From Candidatus Kryptonium sp. (GTDB lineage Bacteria > Bacteroidota > Ignavibacteria > Kryptoniales > Kryptoniaceae), in NCBI GenBank assembly GCA_025060635.1, contig JANXBN010000005.1:62001-126000 (forward strand): a stretch of DNA of 64,000 bases. Direction: 5' to 3'. Every line of letters begins with the position of its first letter. Position 1 is the stretch's first letter. Positions 53,573 to 62,515 of this stretch are shown here, in pieces. The notes beneath the pieces were generated by a model, which saw only the letters and a program-made list of their open reading frames with translations, did no database searches and was not told the origin of the DNA. The translations under genes and the position numbers were made by a program.

Positions 53573-55638
53573 AAGAGAATGAATTTTTGAGAGTTATAGG
53601 TAGAAATACAGATATAGTTCTCGCAATTGCGGTTATCTCAATACTTGTGTTTATGATTCTTCCGCTACCTCCATTTCTCCTTGATATTTTGATTGCATTT
53701 AACATTACTTTTTCAATTATTGTTTTGCTTATTTCAATGTATATTACAAGCCCGCTTGAGCTTTCCGTATTTCCAGGTTTGCTTCTAATTTTAACACTTT
53801 TCAGATTGAGTTTAAATGTTGCTTCTACAAGATTAATTTTGGGGGATGGATATGCTGGTAAAATTATTTTCGCCTTTGGCTCTTTCGTGGTGAAAGGGAA
53901 TTACATTGTGGGATTTATAGTTTTCATAATACTTGTTGTAATTCAGTTCGTCGTGATAACAAAAGGTGCTGGGAGAATTGCGGAAGTTGCAGCAAGGTTT
54001 ACGCTTGATGCGATGCCTGGTAAACAAATGAGCATTGATGCGGATTTAAACGCTGGACTCATAACCGAGGAAGAAGCTCGCAGGAGAAGGGAATTAATTC
54101 AAAGGGAAGCTGAATTTTACGGCGCAATGGATGGAGCAAGCAAATTTGTTCGTGGAGATGCTATAGCGGGGTTAATTATAACAGTGATAAACATCATTGG
54201 TGGTTTGATAATTGGAGTTTTACAGCGTGGAATGAGCTTTACTGAGGCATTGCAAACTTATACTCTTCTTACGATCGGAGATGGGTTAGTTTCGCAAATA
54301 CCAGCTTTGATAATTTCTGTTTCCGCTGGTATGGTCGTGACAAGAAATGCTTCGGGAAATCAGTTTGACATTGAAGTAAAAGGACAAATTTTCAGCCATC
54401 CTAAAGCTTTACTTATTGCTTCTGGTGTTCTTGCGTTTTTTGCTATCGTTCCAGGGCTTCCAATGTTGCCTTTCTTGGCGCTTTCTGTAATAAGTGGTGT
54501 TGCAGGGTATTGGGGAACAAAAATTGAAAAAGAGAAACAAAAAACTCCAGAGATAAAACCAAAACAAGCACCTCAACCTGAAGAAAGAGTTGAAAAACTT
54601 GTCCAAGTTGATCCGATTGAAATTGAAATTGGCTATGGTTTAATTCCGTTAGCTGATGAAGAACAAGGCGGAACACTGTTCAAAAGAATAATAGGCATGC
54701 GAAAACAGCTCGCTCTTGAACTTGGGATAATCGTCCCACCAATACGAGTGAGGGATAATGTTAATCTTGAACCAAATGAATATATCATAAAAATCCGTGG
54801 AAATAAAATCGCATCTGGTGAAGTTAAACCTGGATATTATCTGGCTATGAATCCAGGAACAGCGCAAGAAGAATTGGTTGACTCTATAAAAGTTAAAGAA
54901 CCAACTTATGGGTTTGAAGCTTATTGGATACCGGCGCATAGAAAAGAAGAAGCAGAAGTTATGGGTTATACAGTTGTTGAACCTGTCTCTGTGATTGTGA
55001 CTCATTTGAAAGAAGTTCTAAGAAAAAATGCGGGAAAAATTTTAAGTAGGCAAGATACTAAAGCATTAATTGATAGTTTGCGAGATGATTATCCAGCGCT
55101 TGTTGAGGAAATAACACCAGATGTTCTCCCAATTGGAACTATACAAAAAGTTTTGCAAAACCTTCTAAATGAAGGCATCCCAATTCGGGATATGGTGACA
55201 ATTCTTGAAGCATTGCTTGATTATTCAAGGGTCACGAAAAATATAGATGTGCTCACTGAATATGTTCGTCATTCTCTTTCGGAGACAATCGCCAGACTTT
55301 ATCAAGATGAAGATGGCGTTATACATGTAATTCAACTTGATCCGAGAATAGAGGAAATTATAACCCAGTCGCTTCAGCAACTATCTTCTCAAGCAAACCC
55401 GACCCTCGCTTTGCCTCCGGAGCTTATGAGAGCGATTAGTTTAAGCTTGGATGAAAATGTTAAAAAAGCTAAATCTCTCGGTTATCAGCCTATCGTGATT
55501 TGTTCTGCAACAGTGCGACTTTATTTTTATCGTTTGATTCATTCAACATTTCCGGATGTAAGCGTGATTTCATATACCGAGCTTCCAACAGACATTGAAA
55601 TTGAAATTATAGGGAGGATAAAAATTAACAATGGATGA
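53569..55638 (+). CDS. flhA: Flagellar export protein FlhA
   Basis: A 689-residue protein with eight N-terminal membrane helices (to about residue 320) and a large cytoplasmic ring domain. Hallmarks are ITFSIIVLLISMYI, ELSVFPGLLLILTLFRLSLNVASTRLIL, the FHIPEP signature region VTKGAGRIAEVAARFTLDAMPGKQM with SIDADLNAG, and PALIISVSAGMVVTR. The C-terminal part has DLRDDYPALVEEI-like LRDDYPALVEEITPDVLPI. FlhA uses the proton gradient to drive export and docks chaperone-substrate complexes. No flhF or flhG follows; the run ends here. Confidence 0.97.
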   Translation: MKENEFLRVIGRNTDIVLAIAVISILVFMILPLPPFLLDILIAFNITFSIIVLLISMYITSPLELSVFPGLLLILTLFRLSLNVASTRLILGDGYAGKIIFAFGSFVVKGNYIVGFIVFIILVVIQFVVITKGAGRIAEVAARFTLDAMPGKQMSIDADLNAGLITEEEARRRRELIQREAEFYGAMDGASKFVRGDAIAGLIITVINIIGGLIIGVLQRGMSFTEALQTYTLLTIGDGLVSQIPALIISVSAGMVVTRNASGNQFDIEVKGQIFSHPKALLIASGVLAFFAIVPGLPMLPFLALSVISGVAGYWGTKIEKEKQKTPEIKPKQAPQPEERVEKLVQVDPIEIEIGYGLIPLADEEQGGTLFKRIIGMRKQLALELGIIVPPIRVRDNVNLEPNEYIIKIRGNKIASGEVKPGYYLAMNPGTAQEELVDSIKVKEPTYGFEAYWIPAHRKEEAEVMGYTVVEPVSVIVTHLKEVLRKNAGKILSRQDTKALIDSLRDDYPALVEEITPDVLPIGTIQKVLQNLLNEGIPIRDMVTILEALLDYSRVTKNIDVLTEYVRHSLSETIARLYQDEDGVIHVIQLDPRIEEIITQSLQQLSSQANPTLALPPELMRAISLSLDENVKKAKSLGYQPIVICSATVRLYFYRLIHSTFPDVSVISYTELPTDIEIEIIGRIKINNG

Positions 55639-55661
55639 GTGTTTTTCCCGATACCATCTGA

Positions 55662-55883
55662 ACGATTTGTTTTAAGTTTTCAAACTTATGTGAAAATGCT
55701 AAAATCAAAATTCCTGCAGTTGGTGAAAATTTTTATAAGCATGTTTATTACAAAATTGATACGGCGGGCTTGTCTGAAACATTTGAAGTTTTTGCTTTTG
55801 GCGAGGTGAGGGGTGACGGGATTAAATACATTTTGGGGAAATTTCGTTTTTCCATTTTTTTATTTATTTTTATTCGTGGTTAA
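55662..55883 (+). pseudogene. Possible gene remnant between flhA and the HIT gene
   Basis: The 263-base gap after flhA contains an open frame of 73 codons with no usable start. Its translation includes AKIKIPAVGENFYKHVYYKI and DTAGLSETFEVFAFGEVRGD, with codon use like the neighbouring genes, so it looks like real but broken coding sequence. The family is not identified; a resemblance to DUF3108-type secreted proteins is only an impression. A second frame, open from a GTG at 55639 to about 55809, is also present, consistent with a frameshift. Confidence 0.35.
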
Positions 55884-55901
55884 AATTAAAATTGGTTTTA
55901 T

Positions 55902-56408
55902 ATGGACCGTCTTTGGGCTCCGTGGAGAGCAAAGTATATTGAGAGTTTCTCAACTGAAAACAGCGAAAGTAAAAAAGAATGTCTTTTTTGTGAGAAAGTA
56001 AAACAAAATGACGACGAAAAAAATCTTATCTTATATCGGGGCAAGCATTGTTATATAATCATGAATCTGTTTCCATATAACTCTGGTCATATAATGGTTG
56101 TTCCATATAAACACACACCGAATTTTTCCGATCTTGAAGACGAGGAGATGCTTGAAGTTATGAAGATAATTAAAAAAGGAATTTCCGCGCTTGAGTTGGC
56201 TCTTAAACCGCACGGATTTAATGTCGGAGTAAACTTGGGAAGAGTAAGTGGTGCTGGGATTGCCGATCACATCCATTTTCATATAGTTCCAAGATGGAAT
56301 GGGGATACAAATTTTATGCCTGTTATTTCCGAGACAAAAATTATCTCGGAATTAATTACAGATACCTACAAAAAACTTAAGGATGCCCTTTCAAGAATAT
56401 CTGATTAA
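55902..56408 (+). CDS. HIT family nucleotide hydrolase/phosphorylase
   Basis: A 168-residue protein of the histidine-triad superfamily. The catalytic HIT motif is HIHFHIVPRW (His123, His125, His127) in GIADHIHFHIVPRWNGDTNF. The opening MDRLWAPWRAKYIESF and the paired CLFC cysteines are characteristic of a bacterial branch related to Ap4A phosphorylases. It probably cleaves dinucleoside polyphosphates or AMP conjugates. It is separated from flhA by a possible gene remnant and is followed after 64 bases by a lipoprotein gene. Confidence 0.93.
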   Translation: MDRLWAPWRAKYIESFSTENSESKKECLFCEKVKQNDDEKNLILYRGKHCYIIMNLFPYNSGHIMVVPYKHTPNFSDLEDEEMLEVMKIIKKGISALELALKPHGFNVGVNLGRVSGAGIADHIHFHIVPRWNGDTNFMPVISETKIISELITDTYKKLKDALSRISD

Positions 56409-56472
56409 ACCAAGGTTTCATTCTTTGCATCAAAATAAGTGAAGCAAGTAAAACAAAATCTGGTGAAGAGCC

Positions 56473-57405
56473 ATGCTTAAAACAAAATTTTCACTTCTTA
56501 CCCTTGTCTTTACAGTTATTTTCTTAATTGCTGGGTGTACAAGAGATTCCGAAATCCTTTCACCGCTTTCAAACGCGGACAAGGAAGTCATTAAGCAAAT
56601 CATTGAAAACGACGATTTAATTGCCTCTGTTGATGTCGCATTGAATGATGGGACATATTTACCGCCGAACTTTGATTTTGGCTCAATTCCAAGAGCGATC
56701 TATCCATTGAAGTGGGGCCGCGTTGTTAAAAAGGTGACAAAAGAATATGAATACGAACAGGTAAATGATACTCTCGTTGTGGTGACGGTCATAAGGAAGG
56801 TTGATTCTGATTTGAAGATTGCAGCCACATACACTCAAGGAAACAGGACTCCTGATACGATTATAACTAAACCTCTGAAAGAAGTTTTCAAGAGAAAAGT
56901 TCAGGTTGTGAAAAAGGAAACATCTGATACATCAAGAGCAAGGAAATGGAGAATTTGGGCTGTTTCGCTTGTTCAGGGTGGAACCGAAACCTCAAACATA
57001 ACTATTAAAAAGATCACTTTGACATTGCCAAACAACAATGTGGTTGAAGTCACTGATCCATTGAATCAATTTTATCGTCCCGGATTCCTTGGGCATCGCG
57101 GGGTTCCATCATTCAATCCGGCTCAGACCGTTAAGATCAGCGTAACTGTTCAAAGCGCAGCGCCAGATACTGATTTGGTTTCAATGACATATGGAGTTGA
57201 CAGATTTGGCTTCCATAGAGCAAGGAAGCTTTTCACAATGGTTTCAAGAAGTGGGAATGAGGAAGTTTACGAAGCAGAGATGAGAGTTCATATGCACAGA
57301 GGTTCATTCAATGCCATGATTCATGCGATCTCAAGAGAATCACTTTATGATGATTCAGCGCCTATTTCAGTTTCCGTCTGGGGCGTTCCTTATGTTGTGT
57401 TCTAA
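56473..57405 (+). CDS. Hypothetical lipoprotein
   Basis: A 310-residue protein with a clear lipoprotein signal (LVFTVIFLIAGC, Cys22). The mature part is beta-rich, with no family I recognise. It has GSIPRAIYPLKWGRVVKKVTK, several basic stretches and a C-terminal MRVHMHRGSFNAMIHAI segment containing three His within a short span. It is followed directly by a strong terminator, so it is probably a single-gene transcript. Function unknown. Confidence 0.78.
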   Translation: MLKTKFSLLTLVFTVIFLIAGCTRDSEILSPLSNADKEVIKQIIENDDLIASVDVALNDGTYLPPNFDFGSIPRAIYPLKWGRVVKKVTKEYEYEQVNDTLVVVTVIRKVDSDLKIAATYTQGNRTPDTIITKPLKEVFKRKVQVVKKETSDTSRARKWRIWAVSLVQGGTETSNITIKKITLTLPNNNVVEVTDPLNQFYRPGFLGHRGVPSFNPAQTVKISVTVQSAAPDTDLVSMTYGVDRFGFHRARKLFTMVSRSGNEEVYEAEMRVHMHRGSFNAMIHAISRESLYDDSAPISVSVWGVPYVVF

Positions 57406-57412
57406 AATAGTG

Positions 57413-57441
57413 CGGGGTGGGATTTGCCCGCCCCGTTTTTT
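57413..57441 (+). terminator. Rho-independent terminator after the lipoprotein gene
   Basis: CGGGGTGGG (57413-57421) pairs with CCCGCCCCG (57427-57435), with one G-U pair, around a five-base loop and runs into six T. It lies only 25 bases before the ATG of the ECF sigma gene. Confidence 0.9.
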
Positions 57442-57465
57442 ATTATAAAAATTCCGAGATCGTGG

Positions 57466-58014
57466 ATGGTAAACAAAACTGATATAGAACTTGTAAATGA
57501 CTTTAAAAATGGAAATATATCCGCATTTGACGAAATTGTCCGAAGATATCAGAGAAAAGTTTATCTTCTTGCCCGAAGGATTCTCTCTAATCACGAAGAC
57601 GCCGATGATGTTGCGCAGGAAGTTTTCATCAAGCTCTTTTATTCGCTCAACGAATTCAAAGGTGAATCAAATTTGTTTACCTGGATTTATAGAATCACCG
57701 TCAATGAATGCAACACAATTTTAAGAAAAAGAAGAATAAGAGAATTTATCCCGATTGACGAAATCGCTAATCTTTTAAAGTTGAATGAAACACCTGAACA
57801 AGAGTTTCTTAATAAGGAAGAGAAAAAGTTGATTGAAAAAGCGATTGAAAAACTTCCGCCAAAGCAAAGAGCTGTTTTCGTGATGCGTTTCTTTGAAAAT
57901 CTTGATTATGAAGAAATCTCCAAGATACTTAAAAAGCCAGTTGGAACTTTGAAAGCGAACTATTTTCACGCAGTAAAAAAAATTCAAAAATTCATAAAAG
58001 ATGAAATGCAGTGA
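57466..58014 (+). CDS. ECF-type sigma factor (RpoE/SigW-like)
   Basis: A 182-residue sigma factor. Region 2: DIELVNDFKNGNISAFDEIVRRYQRKVY, then HEDADDVAQEVFIKLFYSL and FTWIYRITVNECNTILRKRR. Region 4: LPPKQRAVFVMRFFENLDYEEI and KPVGTLKANYFHAVKKIQKF. The ATG at 57466 (MVNKTD) is chosen because the longer frame would start inside the terminator hairpin. It overlaps the anti-sigma gene by 14 bases. Together with the next two genes it looks like an envelope-stress module. Confidence 0.94.
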   Translation: MVNKTDIELVNDFKNGNISAFDEIVRRYQRKVYLLARRILSNHEDADDVAQEVFIKLFYSLNEFKGESNLFTWIYRITVNECNTILRKRRIREFIPIDEIANLLKLNETPEQEFLNKEEKKLIEKAIEKLPPKQRAVFVMRFFENLDYEEISKILKKPVGTLKANYFHAVKKIQKFIKDEMQ

Positions 58015-58549
58015 AGTTAAAAATAACCTCGTTGATTATGCGGTCGGATCTTTGAAATCCGAAGAGATAACAAGTCATATTCAAATATGTAAAAATTGCC
58101 GAGTTGAATTTGAGGAAATTAAAAAAGTTGTTTCTGTTTTAAGCGAATATAAGATTGAGGAACCATCTGAATTTTATTGGGCTGGGTTTCTTCCCCGAGT
58201 GAAACAAAAAATTGCTCAACGCCAAACTGAAACAAAATTATTCGCTCTGAAACCAGCTTTCGTTGCCCCAGCGCTTGCGATCGTGATAATTGGATTTTTG
58301 TTTGGGCTTGGGATTTCAAATTTGTTTGTTAGCTCGGATGAATTTTATTCTACACATATCCCAGATTTTGGATTAACTGGTGTTTTGATAGAGCCATCGG
58401 AGTTTAAAGATGTTAACACTGAAACAATAGAGCAAGCGGTTCTATATCTTTACGATAAATATCAAATTCCAAGCATTGATAACGGAGAATATGATCATAT
58501 GGATATTGATGTTGAGGAGATTTTGAAGAGAATTTCAAACAAATTTTAA
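58001..58549 (+). CDS. Zinc-finger (zf-HC2) transmembrane anti-sigma factor
   Basis: A 182-residue protein. The cytoplasmic domain carries the zinc anti-sigma motif HIQICKNC (His26, Cys30, Cys33). One membrane helix (PAFVAPALAIVIIGFLFGLGI) lies at about 85-105, followed by a short acidic periplasmic tail (GEYDHMDIDVEEILKRI). It should hold the preceding sigma factor inactive until an envelope signal arrives. It overlaps the sigma gene by 14 bases and is followed nine bases later by a Spy-like gene. Confidence 0.9.
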   Translation: MKCSEVKNNLVDYAVGSLKSEEITSHIQICKNCRVEFEEIKKVVSVLSEYKIEEPSEFYWAGFLPRVKQKIAQRQTETKLFALKPAFVAPALAIVIIGFLFGLGISNLFVSSDEFYSTHIPDFGLTGVLIEPSEFKDVNTETIEQAVLYLYDKYQIPSIDNGEYDHMDIDVEEILKRISNKF

Positions 58550-58558
58550 CTTTTCAAG

Positions 58559-59026
58559 ATGAGAAAGATAACTTTTATTTTGGGTTTGGTAATTTTTTTT
58601 GCGTCTTCGCTTTCCCCGCAGGATTTTATTGGTCCGAGGTGGAGGGAAAGGGTGCTTGAATTTAAAAAGGTGCGTCTTCTTGAGATTTTAAAACTTGATG
58701 AACATAAATCTGTTAAGTTTTTGAATAGATACACGAAGTTTTCAAAGGATATTGAAGCAATTGAACTTGAAAGGGAAAGAATTGTGAACGATATTGAAAT
58801 CAAGTTGAGAAAGGGAGATAAGGAGGGATACGATAAATCAATTCAGGAGTTGATTGAACTTGAAAAGAAAGAATATGAGATGAGATCAAATTTTTATAAG
58901 GAGCTGAAAGAAGTTTTGAGCGACCAGCAAATTGCACAGGTTATTGTCTTTGAGAGGAATTTCAGGCGTGAGTTTATGGATGCAGTGCGTGAGATGCAAA
59001 GAGAAAGGATGCGGCGGAGATTTTAA
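58559..59026 (+). CDS. Spy/CpxP-like periplasmic helical protein
   Basis: A 155-residue exported protein (signal peptide MRKITFILGLVIFFASSLSP). The mature part is almost entirely charged helix, with ERERIVNDIEIKLRKGDKEGYD, LIELEKKEYEMRSNFYKELKEVLSDQQIAQVIVF and a basic Arg/Met-rich end. The LSDQQIAQ segment corresponds to the LTxxQ motif of Spy/CpxP chaperones and heavy-metal sensors. Being the third gene after a sigma/anti-sigma pair, it may be the effector or sensor of that stress response (inference). Confidence 0.78.
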   Translation: MRKITFILGLVIFFASSLSPQDFIGPRWRERVLEFKKVRLLEILKLDEHKSVKFLNRYTKFSKDIEAIELERERIVNDIEIKLRKGDKEGYDKSIQELIELEKKEYEMRSNFYKELKEVLSDQQIAQVIVFERNFRREFMDAVREMQRERMRRRF

Positions 59027-59029
59027 TTT

Positions 59030-60148
59030 TTATTGATTCAGGATTTTCTCGTAGAAAATTTCATATTTTGGAATTATCAAATTTTTATCAAAAAGAGTTA
59101 CTGCTCTTTCCCTCGCCTTCTCAGAAAACTTCTCGTATTTATTCTTGTCATCAAGAAGCTCAATTGCATATAAAGCCATCTTTGTTACATCTCCGACTTC
59201 AGTCAAATATCCAGTTTCACCATGGATAACAACTTCTGGGAGTCCACCAACATTTGTTGCTATGACTGGAAGACCACAGCTCATTGCTTCAAGTGCAGAA
59301 AGCCCGAAACTTTCCGTTTGGCTCGTAAGTAAAAATATGTCGGCTGAATTTAAAATTTCATGTAGAACTTCTTGTTTACCGAAGAATATGACATCATCAT
59401 AAAGTTTCAGTTGCCTGCAAAGGTTTTCAACATCACCTCTTTCAGGTCCATCTCCAACAAAGATAAGTTTGCTTGGAATTTTCTTCCGCACTATGTCAAA
59501 AACTCTCACAACATCTTGAACTCTTTTAACTTTTCTAAAATTTGATACATGAATTAAAATCTTTTCATCTCTTGGTGCAATCTTCTTGCGGAGTTGCAAA
59601 TTTTTTTCCGGTTTAAATATCTCCGTATCAACAAAATTTGGTATGACTTCAATCTCACGCTTTATGTTATATATTGATATGGTGGTTTCACGAAGGTAGT
59701 TTGAAACCGCAGTTACTCCATCGCTTGATTCAATCCCAAATTTTACAATAGGAGTAAAACTTGGTTCAAGTCCTACAAGTGTTATGTCGGTTCCGTGAAG
59801 CGTTGTGATTACTTTGATTTCGTTGTTCAAGATCATCTTTGCAAGAATTGCGCTTGTTGCATGTGGGATTGCGTAATGGACATGAATTATATCAAGTTTG
59901 TTAAACCTTGCGACATCAATCATTTTGCTTGCGAGCGCATCAGTATAAATTGGGAATTCAAAGAGCGGGTATTGATAAAGCTCAACTTCGTGAAAATAGA
60001 TATTATCAAGGAACTGGTTTAACTTTATAGGTATAGCGTAACAAATGAAATGGATTTCATATCCCCTGCTTGCTAAGTTTTTCCCGAGTTCTGTAGCAAC
60101 AACGCCGCTACCGCCATAAGTTGGATAACATGTGATCCCAATCTTCAT
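59030..60148 (-). CDS. bshA: N-acetyl-alpha-D-glucosaminyl L-malate synthase
   Basis: A 372-residue GT4 glycosyltransferase, the first enzyme of bacillithiol synthesis, transferring N-acetylglucosamine from UDP-GlcNAc to L-malate. BshA features are the start MKIGITCYPTYGGSGVVATELG, the HVHYAIPHATSA loop, TTLHGTDITLVG, VSNYLRETT and, in the C lobe, SQTESFGLSALEAMSCGLPVIA. Length is typical. bshB and bshC are not in the window. It meets the Spy-like gene tail to tail with three bases between. Confidence 0.93.
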   Translation of the reverse strand: MKIGITCYPTYGGSGVVATELGKNLASRGYEIHFICYAIPIKLNQFLDNIYFHEVELYQYPLFEFPIYTDALASKMIDVARFNKLDIIHVHYAIPHATSAILAKMILNNEIKVITTLHGTDITLVGLEPSFTPIVKFGIESSDGVTAVSNYLRETTISIYNIKREIEVIPNFVDTEIFKPEKNLQLRKKIAPRDEKILIHVSNFRKVKRVQDVVRVFDIVRKKIPSKLIFVGDGPERGDVENLCRQLKLYDDVIFFGKQEVLHEILNSADIFLLTSQTESFGLSALEAMSCGLPVIATNVGGLPEVVIHGETGYLTEVGDVTKMALYAIELLDDKNKYEKFSEKARERAVTLFDKNLIIPKYEIFYEKILNQ

Positions 60149-60303
60149 TTTAGCAGGTATACAGAGTTATTTAGTTTTGCTTAAATTTAAGAAGGGCGTT
60201 TTACAGTTGCAATTTTGGGAATTAGTGCATATCTTAAATTGAGATCTGAAAAGTGAACTTTTTAAATGTATTTTTGTTAAATAATTTTGAAGCAAACGAA
60301 AAT

Positions 60304-62496
60304 ATGCTCACGAAAATGCTCGTCCTTCAAGATAAATATCAGGTTAAGTTGAAAAATCTTTTGGAGATCTGTAAGAAAAACCTTAAAAATTGCAACACTG
60401 AGCTTATAACCAACGCATTTTGGTTCAGCTATAACGCGCACAAAGATAATTATCGCGCCTCCGGAGAACCGTATTTTAACCATCCTTATGAAGTTGCGAT
60501 GATAGTTGCAAGCGAGATACCGCTTGATGATATATCTGTTGCAAGTGCTTTGCTTCACGATATAGTTGAGGATACAAATTTTACGATTGAAGATATACAA
60601 GCAGAATTTGGAGATAAAATCGCTAAAATTGTTGATGGTCTTACTAAAATTACCGGAATTTTTGAAAGCGGGGACAAAAATGTAGTTCAAGCAGAGAACT
60701 ATCGTAAACTTTTGATTGCTCTTTCAACTGATATTAGAGTGATACTTGTTAAGTTTGCTGATCGTCTTCACAATATGAGAACTCTTGAATATCTCCCCGA
60801 ACACAAGCGGAAAAGAATTGCAAAAGAGACACTTGAAATATATGCTCCTCTTGCGCATAGATTTGGGCTTGCACAAATAAAGTGGGAACTTGAGGATCTC
60901 GCATTTAAATATTTAAATCCAGAAGCTTATGAGGATATTGCAAGGCGAGTAGCTCAAACAAGAAAGCAGCGGGAAGAGTATATTAAAGAATTTGCAAAAC
61001 CAATTGAGAAAGCTCTTGCTGAACATGGTTTTAAATTTGAGATAAGCGGTCGCCCTAAGCATCTTTACAGCATTTATAATAAAATGATAAGAAGAAAAAT
61101 AGCTTTTGAGGAAATTTACGATTTGTTCGCTGTAAGAATTATACTTGACACGGAAAATACCACAGATTGCTGGACTGCTTATGGGATTGTAACGAATATC
61201 TATAGGCCGATACCTGAAAGGTTCAAAGATTATATCACTACTCCTAAATCAAATGGGTATCGCTCAATACATACAACTGTGATAGGTCCAGGTGGAAAAA
61301 TGGTTGAGGTTCAGATAAGAACGAGGGCTATGCATGAAATTGCCGAGAAGGGTCTCGCTGCACATTGGAAATATAAAGAAAACATCACTGAAACAGATAA
61401 ACAATTTGAGCAATGGATAAAATGGGTTCGCGATATTCTTGAGAATCCATCTGATGTGACAGAATTCGTTGAAGATTTGAAACTTAACTTGTATCAGGAC
61501 GAAATTTATGTTTTCACTCCAAAGGGTGATCTTAAAGTTTTGCCAAGAGGAGCAACGCCCGTTGATTTTGCCTTTGAAATACATACGGAAATTGGTTTAC
61601 GCTGTATTGGTGCGAAGGTAAACGGAAGAATTGTACCACTTGATTATAAGCTTAAAACTGGTGATCAAGTGGAGATAATAACTGGAAAGCATCGCGCTTT
61701 AAGTATGGATTGGTTGAATTTTGTTGTCACCTCAAAAGCAAAAGCGCAGATAAGAAAGTGGATAAATGAGGAAAAAAGACGACTTGCGGATGTTGGTAAA
61801 GATTTGTGGGAAAAGAAGGTTAGAAAGAGAAAAATCAGAATAAGTGAAGACGAACTTTTAAAAATCGTTAAAGAGCTTAAATTTGATAATCTCCAAAAGT
61901 TTTATATCGCTATCGCAGAAGGTGAAATTGAGGTAAATGATATCATAAAAAAAATTGAGGAACGACAAAAATCCAAGGAAGCAACAAGGCATGAAGATGA
62001 AGCAATTGAAACTGCTATTAGTGAGATTTTGAAACCACAAAAAGCGATAGTGATTGACGAGACAGGTTCAAATCTACTTTACACATTTGCAAAGTGTTGC
62101 CATCCTGTGCCAGGGGATGATATCATTGGCTTCGTGACGAGAGGTGAAGGAATAAAAATACACTGCAAAAATTGTGTGAATGTAGAAAAATTAAAAGCAA
62201 TAGATGAAGATAGATTTGTGGATGTCGTTTGGTCTACTATGATTGAAGGAATGTTTTTTGCAGCTGGAATTTCAATTGAAGGTGAAGATAAACCAGGTGT
62301 GCTTAAAGATATCACGACAGTGATTTCGGGGTATCATAATACTAACATCAAAAGTGTGAATATGGAAACCCAAAATTCCATCTTTCGTGGGATCATAACA
62401 GTTGAGGTTAAGAATCTTGAGCATTTGAATGTTTTAATTGAGAAATTAAGAAGAATTCAGGGAGTTTACAGTGTCTCAAGGTATCAAGAAAGATAA
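60304..62496 (+). CDS. Bifunctional (p)ppGpp synthetase/hydrolase (Rel/SpoT)
   Basis: A long RSH enzyme (about 730 residues) that makes and degrades the alarmone (p)ppGpp. HD hydrolase domain: YFNHPYEVAMIVASE, ALLHDIVEDT (the HDxxED metal motif) and KFADRLHNMRTL. Synthetase domain: IYDLFAVRIIL and FKDYITTPKSNGYRSIHTTV. TGS domain: VFTPKGDLKVLPRGATPVDFAF; then a CxC-type zinc-like segment (KCCHPVPGDDIIGFVTRG) and a C-terminal ACT domain. Both catalytic halves look intact. The frame extends to a GTG at 60253; I prefer the ATG at 60304. Its end overlaps the possible longer form of ruvX. Confidence 0.95.
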   Translation: MLTKMLVLQDKYQVKLKNLLEICKKNLKNCNTELITNAFWFSYNAHKDNYRASGEPYFNHPYEVAMIVASEIPLDDISVASALLHDIVEDTNFTIEDIQAEFGDKIAKIVDGLTKITGIFESGDKNVVQAENYRKLLIALSTDIRVILVKFADRLHNMRTLEYLPEHKRKRIAKETLEIYAPLAHRFGLAQIKWELEDLAFKYLNPEAYEDIARRVAQTRKQREEYIKEFAKPIEKALAEHGFKFEISGRPKHLYSIYNKMIRRKIAFEEIYDLFAVRIILDTENTTDCWTAYGIVTNIYRPIPERFKDYITTPKSNGYRSIHTTVIGPGGKMVEVQIRTRAMHEIAEKGLAAHWKYKENITETDKQFEQWIKWVRDILENPSDVTEFVEDLKLNLYQDEIYVFTPKGDLKVLPRGATPVDFAFEIHTEIGLRCIGAKVNGRIVPLDYKLKTGDQVEIITGKHRALSMDWLNFVVTSKAKAQIRKWINEEKRRLADVGKDLWEKKVRKRKIRISEDELLKIVKELKFDNLQKFYIAIAEGEIEVNDIIKKIEERQKSKEATRHEDEAIETAISEILKPQKAIVIDETGSNLLYTFAKCCHPVPGDDIIGFVTRGEGIKIHCKNCVNVEKLKAIDEDRFVDVVWSTMIEGMFFAAGISIEGEDKPGVLKDITTVISGYHNTNIKSVNMETQNSIFRGIITVEVKNLEHLNVLIEKLRRIQGVYSVSRYQER

Positions 62497-62515
62497 TTTC
62501 GTTGGCGGGAGAATA

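Noticed and set aside
54649-55005. 118-codon minus-strand frame inside flhA
   Set aside because: Antisense to the FlhA cytoplasmic domain, with a Phe/Ile/Asn-rich translation and no recognisable motif.
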